From Vibrio toranzoniae (lineage in GTDB: Bacteria; Pseudomonadota; Gammaproteobacteria; Enterobacterales; Vibrionaceae), in contig NZ_AP025514.1 of the NCBI RefSeq assembly GCF_024347655.1, positions 2,976,001 through 3,040,000 of the forward strand: a stretch of 64,000 nt of DNA, written 5' to 3'. Numbering within the stretch: the stretch's first letter is position 1; each line of letters begins with the position of its first letter. The notes under the pieces are model-generated. The model searched no databases. It saw only the letters and a program-made list of their open reading frames with translations, and was not told where the DNA came from. Made by a program: the position numbers and the translations under genes. Below are positions 59,584 to 64,000 of this stretch, one piece after another.

Positions 59584-60075
59584 CTACGCAGAAGCTACGC
59601 CGTTGATATACTCAACCTGGATTGGTTTAGTGAAGGCACCCGGGCGAAGTGACTGTACTTCTTGAACAATCTTGCTCAGATCCCAGCTCTTTTCTAACAA
59701 CAAGTGTGCGGCCAACAAACCAGTACGGCCTGAGCCGCCCATGCAATGCATCGTAACCTTACCGCCGTTATCCACCACTTGGTGTAACGCAGGGCTAGCC
59801 GCTTGCCATTTCGCAGAAAAATCAGCGCCTGGCGCACAATCGTCTTCAATCTCGATCTGGAACCACTGCATGCCTAATGCTTGCGCTTTGTCACCTAGCT
59901 CAGAAACATTCTTGCTCGCCAGTTCTTGACTGTCTAAAGCTGTCACAATCGCTTCTACACCTTGCGCTTTAAGTTGAGCCAGAGATGCATCTAGGCCAGC
60001 TTCTTTGGTGCCTGGGCACGGAGTAAGCACTAACGCACCAGTTTCTAAATCTAGTTGCCATGTTGGGTGTGTCAT
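59584..60075 (-). CDS. dual-specificity-phosphatase-like protein of the arsenic locus
   Basis: The 163-residue protein has the Cys-based phosphatase signature H110-C111-MGGSG-R117-T (C-x5-R) and an acidic loop EDDCAPGADF with a likely general acid (D78/D79). It is similar to the CDKN3-like phosphatase group. It lies 42 bp after the arsenic GAPDH gene and before arsJ. Arsenate reductases have arisen more than once from Cys-x5-Arg enzymes, so arsenate, 1-arseno-3-phosphoglycerate or a protein may be the substrate. The role is not known from the sequence. Confidence 0.85.
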   Translation of the reverse strand: MTHPTWQLDLETGALVLTPCPGTKEAGLDASLAQLKAQGVEAIVTALDSQELASKNVSELGDKAQALGMQWFQIEIEDDCAPGADFSAKWQAASPALHQVVDNGGKVTMHCMGGSGRTGLLAAHLLLEKSWDLSKIVQEVQSLRPGAFTKPIQVEYINGVASA

Positions 60076-60116
60076 TATTTATTCTCCAGATTCTACTATT
60101 TCTTAAATACGCAGGC

Positions 60117-61118
60117 TTATGCGAGACCAACTGTACGTACAAGCTCAGCGGTACGTGTCGCGTAGCCCATCTCGTTGTCGTACCAAGCGTAGATCTTAAC
60201 CATGCGCTTACCTACCAACATGGTTGATAGTGCATCTACGATAGTTGAACGTTGGTCGCCTTTGTAATCGATAGAAACCAGTGGGCGTTCTTCAAAACCA
60301 AGAATGCCTTTCAGTTCGTTCTCAGACGCTTCTTTCAGCATCGCGTTAACTTCTTCTGCTGTTGTGTCTTGCTTCACTTCGAAGATGATGTCTGTCAGAG
60401 AAGCGTTCGCTAGTGGTACACGAACCGCGTGGCCGTTGATACGGTTTTCAAGCTCAGGGAAGATCTCAACAATCGCTTTAGCACTGCCCGTAGTTGTCGG
60501 GATAAGGCTCATGCCACATGCACGTGCACGACGTAAGTCCTTGTGGGGTGCATCTAGGATAGTTTGCGTGTTGGTTAGATCGTGAATCGTCGTGAAAGAC
60601 GCATTTTCGATACCAAGCTTCTCGTTGATCACTTTAACCACTGGCGCGATACAGTTTGTTGTACAAGACGCTGCGGTTACGATTTTGTGTACTGCTGGGT
60701 CGAAGATGTTGTCGTTCACACCAACAACAATGTTTGCGATGCCTTCTTCTTTCACTGGCGCCGATACCACAACGCGCTTCACGCCCTGCTCTAGGTATTT
60801 GTTTAGGAAAGATGTCTTACGGTGAACACCGGTCGCTTCGATAACCACATCACAGCCAGACCAATCGATCGCATCGATGTCGCGCTCTTTAGTGGTTTTG
60901 ATGCGTTGACCGTTGATGATCATCTCATCGCCTTCAACCGATACTTCGTGGTTCCAACGACCTTGCACTGAGTCGAACTCTAAAAGGTGCGCCAATGTCG
61001 CGGTGTCGCCAGCAACGTCATTAATTTGTACAAACTCTAGCTCAGCCCAATCGAATGCTGCGCGAAGTGCTAGACGGCCGATACGGCCAAAACCATTGAT
61101 ACCTACTTTGACTGTCAT
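60117..61118 (-). CDS. ArsJ-associated glyceraldehyde-3-phosphate dehydrogenase
   Basis: A 333-residue GAPDH. The NAD site is [16 protein letters not shown] at the N-terminus, the catalytic Cys is C152 in [12 protein letters not shown], and [15 protein letters not shown] is at the end. With arsenate this enzyme type forms 1-arseno-3-phosphoglycerate, which ArsJ exports. The location with arsR and arsJ marks it as the arsenic paralogue, not the glycolytic gene. It is separated from arsR by the second copy of the ~120-bp repeat. Confidence 0.93.
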   Translation of the reverse strand: MTVKVGINGFGRIGRLALRAAFDWAELEFVQINDVAGDTATLAHLLEFDSVQGRWNHEVSVEGDEMIINGQRIKTTKERDIDAIDWSGCDVVIEATGVHRKTSFLNKYLEQGVKRVVVSAPVKEEGIANIVVGVNDNIFDPAVHKIVTAASCTTNCIAPVVKVINEKLGIENASFTTIHDLTNTQTILDAPHKDLRRARACGMSLIPTTTGSAKAIVEIFPELENRINGHAVRVPLANASLTDIIFEVKQDTTAEEVNAMLKEASENELKGILGFEERPLVSIDYKGDQRSTIVDALSTMLVGKRMVKIYAWYDNEMGYATRTAELVRTVGLA

Positions 61119-61143
61119 TTTCTGTTCTCTCAGTTAATTGCTT

Positions 61144-61264
61144 TCATATTTGAAACTGCAGCGTTGTTGACTGTGTTCACTTACCCTAATCACATAGGAC
61201 ATCTATGCTCATAGGAATAAGTTCACTTGTCGCCTAGCTGCAACTCCAACTATTTCGGCAATAA
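61144..61264. repeat. Vibrio intergenic palindromic repeat, copy 2 (inverted)
   Basis: About 121 bp, the reverse complement of copy 1 with scattered changes. The shared core reads CCTATGAGCATAGATG-TCTATGTGATTAGGGT in the other orientation. It separates arsR from the GAPDH gene. Confidence 0.85.
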
Positions 61265-61276
61265 GTTTTAATGTAT

Positions 61277-61618
61277 TTAAACGCAACATTGAGGGCGTGA
61301 AGTCATCGCTTCTAGTCGTTCAATGTCTTGTTGATATTCAGTTTTCAAACAGTTCGATGCGATAAGGTCATCAATTAACTTTAGCATCCAACCCGGTAAA
61401 TCTTGTGACAAACGGTAAAACACCCACTGTCCTTGGCGAACGTCAGTCAAAATGCCGTTTGAACGCAACTGCGCAAGGTGACGTGAAACCTTTGGCTGAC
61501 TTTCTTGCAATCCCTGCGTCAACTCACCCACAGATAAGCACTCATTGCGTACTATCAGCATTAAGCAACGCACTCGCGTTTCATCAGACAGTAATTTGAA
61601 AAATTGGTGAGGAAGCAT
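61277..61618 (-). CDS. arsR: ArsR-family repressor of the arsenic locus
   Basis: A 113-residue winged-helix protein: MLPHQFFKLLSDETRVRCLMLI at the start and QESQPKVSRHLAQLRSNGIL as the recognition helix. The classic ELCVCDL metal site is not kept: here NECLSVGEL has one Cys. A Cys pair at the C-terminus (PQCCV) could complete an As(III) site. It is the first gene of the locus and should repress it. Confidence 0.9.
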   Translation of the reverse strand: MLPHQFFKLLSDETRVRCLMLIVRNECLSVGELTQGLQESQPKVSRHLAQLRSNGILTDVRQGQWVFYRLSQDLPGWMLKLIDDLIASNCLKTEYQQDIERLEAMTSRPQCCV

Positions 61619-61629
61619 AGTTACATACT

Positions 61630-61654
61630 CATATATGGATATGCATATATACTA
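61630..61654 (-). promoter_or_regulatory. candidate ArsR operator and promoter
   Basis: An AT-rich imperfect palindrome (CATATATGGATATGCATATATAC) lies 12 bp before the arsR start. ArsR-family operators are AT-rich dyads of this kind that overlap the -10 region. Confidence 0.6.
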
Positions 61655-61657
61655 GTT

Positions 61658-61690
61658 ATAAAAAAACGCACGTCAAGGCGTGCGTTTCAA
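61658..61690 (-). terminator. terminator after the EAL-HDOD gene
   Basis: AAACGCACG and CGTGCGTTT pair around a 6-nt loop and are followed by a T-run on the minus strand. It ends the EAL-HDOD gene just before the arsR promoter. Confidence 0.88.
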
Positions 61691-61717
61691 TTGTCATTAA
61701 AGTTTAACAAAGATAAA

Positions 61718-62938
61718 TCAAAGCTGGTTGGTGATCGTATGGCTCCAGCGTCGAGCCTCAGTGAGCTCTGTTTTAACCTGCTCCACGTTCAGCCCTAGAT
61801 TTGCGCAATGCTCATCGATCTGTTGCCAATCTGCATGTTCAAAACTCTCTTCAAGCGCCAATAATGTGCCATAAGGCCCCTCTCTACGAAGCAGAGCGAC
61901 TTTGATGCTTTTACATAACGGTAACTGCTCGACAAGGTTCTCTAGCGACAGGTCGAGCAGCGCATCCAACAACGAAAACAAACCAATCATAAAGGCTTGC
62001 TCTTGGTGCCCTTCAAATGCTTGGTAGCGAGACATACGCTGGCAAAATTGTGCGCGCTGCAAAGACAAACCGTATAGCTCTTTTGGTTTTTTATCAGAGA
62101 CATAAGAGGCCACCGCCAACGAAACAAACATTTTCAGCTTATCTTGCCCCAGATAAACCAAGGCCTGACGGAATGAAGAAATGGTAACTTCAAGTCGTGG
62201 AGACATGGTGTTCACAAAACGCAACAGCTTATAGGACAAAGCGATATCTTTCGCGACGATGCTTTCGACACGTTGGAAATCAACGTCAGGCTTACACACT
62301 TCTTGGAATAGCTCCATGGCAATCACTTGCTCTGGGCTAATGTACTTAGTCTTGATAATTTCTGGCTTACTAAAGAAATAGCCTTGGAAGAACTTAAAAC
62401 CGGCCTCTTTTGCTTGCTGGAATTCTTGCTCGGTTTCGACTCTTTCTGCAAGAAAGCTAAACTTCTTCCCTTGATGAGCCTTCACCAAATCGCACGCCTC
62501 ATCCAAACCCATCTGCATAATATCGAGCTTAACAATATGCGTGTACCTGAGAAAACGTTCCCACTCAGGTGTTGAGGTGAAATCATCAAGGGCAATCATA
62601 TAACCCGCTTGATAGAGCTCTTTAACGGCCTCTAAGAGCTCATCGGTCGGTGTACAGGTTTCAAGAATTTCCACCACGACCTTGTCTTTAGGCAAGCTTA
62701 AAGGAAGCCGACGAATCAGGCTCTGGTACGGAAAATTAACAAAGCAACGTGAAGACGGAATCGAAGGGTTGAGTCCAACCGACAAGAAGTTCTCAACAAT
62801 CAGACGATACGTTGCTCGATTGGACTCAATATGCGCTGGATAGGCATTCCTTTCTCCATCGCGAAACAACAGTTCATAACCAAGCGTGTTCTTATTACGA
62901 TTTAAGATAGGTTGTCGAGCAACGTACGTAACGGTCAT
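61718..62938 (-). CDS. EAL-HDOD (YuxH-type) c-di-GMP signalling protein
   Basis: The 406-residue protein joins an EAL domain (1-200) to an HDOD domain (~205-400). EAL landmarks are E22 in GYELLF (ELL in place of EAL), N in FVNFP, E in VVEILET, the DD of ALDDF, K in VKLDIM, E in AERVET and Q in FQGYFFSKP. Most catalytic residues are therefore kept, so phosphodiesterase activity is possible. Vibrio cholerae CdgJ has this layout and affects motility. It is a single gene. Confidence 0.9.
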   Translation of the reverse strand: MTVTYVARQPILNRNKNTLGYELLFRDGERNAYPAHIESNRATYRLIVENFLSVGLNPSIPSSRCFVNFPYQSLIRRLPLSLPKDKVVVEILETCTPTDELLEAVKELYQAGYMIALDDFTSTPEWERFLRYTHIVKLDIMQMGLDEACDLVKAHQGKKFSFLAERVETEQEFQQAKEAGFKFFQGYFFSKPEIIKTKYISPEQVIAMELFQEVCKPDVDFQRVESIVAKDIALSYKLLRFVNTMSPRLEVTISSFRQALVYLGQDKLKMFVSLAVASYVSDKKPKELYGLSLQRAQFCQRMSRYQAFEGHQEQAFMIGLFSLLDALLDLSLENLVEQLPLCKSIKVALLRREGPYGTLLALEESFEHADWQQIDEHCANLGLNVEQVKTELTEARRWSHTITNQL

Positions 62939-62983
62939 TTATTGATAACTCTAATTGGTTTAACGAGAACTCTATTGCTTTCA

Positions 62984-63607
62984 CTAAGCTTTGGCAGCAG
63001 CCAGCAAGGCACCGCAGCCCATGAACATACCACCAAATATTTTATTTATCTTACCCATTATGCGATCTGAACGGATAAAACGCCCCATTTGTGAAGCTAA
63101 TGAGGTGTAACCCAACATAACAACACTATCAATAAATACCGTCGTAACACCTAACACTAACAGTTGCGGTGCTTGCGGTTGTGTCGGGTCAATAAATTGA
63201 GGAAACAGAGCCACCAAAAATACGATAGATTTAGGGTTGGTGAGGTTAATAAGTACCGCATTTCTCAGCAGCTTGCCACTCGATAGGGTAGAGCTCTCTT
63301 CAGAAGCCACTAAGCTAGAGCTATCACGCCATTTTTGAATACCTAACCAAACAAGATAAACCACGCCAACCCATTTGATAATGATAAACGCCAATGCAGA
63401 TTTAGCCACTAATGCACCGATACCCGCCCCCACCAACATGATGTGGAATGCAAGGCCTAGCTGTAAGCCTGCGATCGATGCGAGTGATTTCTTGGTGCCA
63501 TAACTTAGCCCATTACTGATTGAATTCACAGTGCCGGAGCCCGGAGCCAAGCTAAACAAAATCGCAGTAACGACATAAGCAAGCCAAACATGAGTATCCA
63601 TTTGCAT
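62984..63607 (-). CDS. rhtB: homoserine/homoserine lactone efflux protein
   Basis: A LysE-type exporter of 207 residues (or 205 from the second Met), with five or six membrane spans. It is close to E. coli RhtB over its length: SLAPGSGTVNSISNGLSYG, SIAGLQLGLAFHI, NLTNPKSIVFLVALFPQFI. In E. coli rhtB stands next to pldB, and the same pair is seen here in divergent orientation. Confidence 0.93.
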   Translation of the reverse strand: MQMDTHVWLAYVVTAILFSLAPGSGTVNSISNGLSYGTKKSLASIAGLQLGLAFHIMLVGAGIGALVAKSALAFIIIKWVGVVYLVWLGIQKWRDSSSLVASEESSTLSSGKLLRNAVLINLTNPKSIVFLVALFPQFIDPTQPQAPQLLVLGVTTVFIDSVVMLGYTSLASQMGRFIRSDRIMGKINKIFGGMFMGCGALLAAAKA

Positions 63608-63682
63608 TTCCTTACTAGTTCTTTAATCTAATAACATTAGTAGCAATAAAGCTCTCACACGTATTAGCTCAGGTAACTTCCC

Positions 63683-64000
63683 ATGGAAAACCACAGTGTC
63701 ACCCCGTTTTCTTACACGCAAGAACCTCAGTTCGAGCAAGCGATTAGACACCTGATCCCTACCCTTTGGCAACAACGAAAAGAAGGGTATATAACATCAT
63801 CTGGTAAAAAGAAACTGTATTGGTGTAGCTTAACCTCATCAACACACACCAAAGCCATTGTGATTGCCAATGGTCGTATCGAATGTTGCTTAAAATACCA
63901 AGAGCTATTTTATGATCTCTACCAGCAAGGTTATGACGTTTATTCATTTGACCACCAAGGTCAAGGTCAGTCAGAACGAATGGTAACAGACTCTGACATT
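63683..64000 (+). CDS. pldB: lysophospholipase L2, partial at window end
   Basis: An ATG at 63683 opens a frame of 106 codons that runs off the window: it begins MENHSVTPFSYTQEPQFEQ and reaches YDVYSFDHQGQGQSER, the strand and oxyanion region of alpha/beta hydrolases. The nucleophile motif (expected GHSMGG) is beyond the edge. The neighbour rhtB and the N-terminal pattern fit PldB. Confidence 0.82.
   Translation, partial: MENHSVTPFSYTQEPQFEQAIRHLIPTLWQQRKEGYITSSGKKKLYWCSLTSSTHTKAIVIANGRIECCLKYQELFYDLYQQGYDVYSFDHQGQGQSERMVTDSDI

Overview
The window looks like part of the larger chromosome of a Vibrio, probably of the Splendidus clade. This rests on the protein sequences and on gene order. Much of the order matches the Escherichia coli neighbourhoods rplJ-rplA-rplK-nusG-secE-tufB-tRNAs-coaA-birA-murB-rrn-murI-btuB-trmA-yijD-fabR-sthA, then dinF-lexA-dgkA-plsB-ubiA-ubiC, then glpG-glpE-rpoH-ftsX-ftsE-ftsY-rsmD. 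Vibrio features include the mix of tRNAs in the rRNA spacers and the cobalamin-riboswitch/btuB/DUF71 arrangement. The species call is inference.

Layout. 1-5000 (minus strand) holds ribosomal protein genes rplJ, rplA and rplK, then nusG, secE, one EF-Tu gene and a tRNA cluster (Thr, Tyr, Gly). The fourth tRNA of that cluster, next to tufB, is visibly degenerate. 5200-10100 holds coaA, birA, murB, an acetyltransferase gene and pssA. 10272-11811 is an IS630-family element preceded by the 5' part of a second copy. 11875-29470 is a block of three complete tandem rRNA operons on the minus strand, each 16S-tRNA(s)-23S-5S with its own promoter. Their spacers carry Glu-Lys-Val, Ile-Ala(TGC) and Ala(GGC). 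29660-35000 holds a membrane-anchored RRM protein gene, murI, a DUF71 ATPase gene, btuB under a cobalamin riboswitch, and trmA. 35000-40000 holds a VOC protein gene, yijD-fabR, sthA and dinF. 40000-44700 holds a methyltransferase gene behind Fur-like boxes, lexA with two SOS boxes, dgkA and plsB.

44800-54400 holds ubiA-ubiC, a secreted FliL-like protein gene, glpG-glpE, a non-coding stretch rich in DnaA boxes, rpoH, ftsX-ftsE-ftsY, rsmD, a DUF1145 gene and a MarC-family gene. 54460-58000 holds a YhhN-family gene, an A-rich and G-poor gene desert ending in a 26-codon ORF, a HEPN-like membrane protein gene, a DUF2500 gene and an acyltransferase gene. 58150-61650 is an arsenic locus: arsR, an arsenic-type GAPDH gene, a dual-specificity-phosphatase-like gene and arsJ. 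Two inverted copies of a ~120-bp repeat flank the GAPDH/phosphatase pair, and an apparent terminator hairpin stands directly before arsJ. The window ends with an EAL-HDOD gene, rhtB and the 5' part of pldB.

Most of the window is conserved housekeeping DNA. The least explained parts are the arsenic cassette, the membrane RRM protein beside the rRNA operons, the HEPN-like membrane protein, the A-rich desert with its mini-ORF, the DnaA-box cluster, the Fur-box methyltransferase, the decayed tRNA-Thr and the mosaic rRNA spacers.
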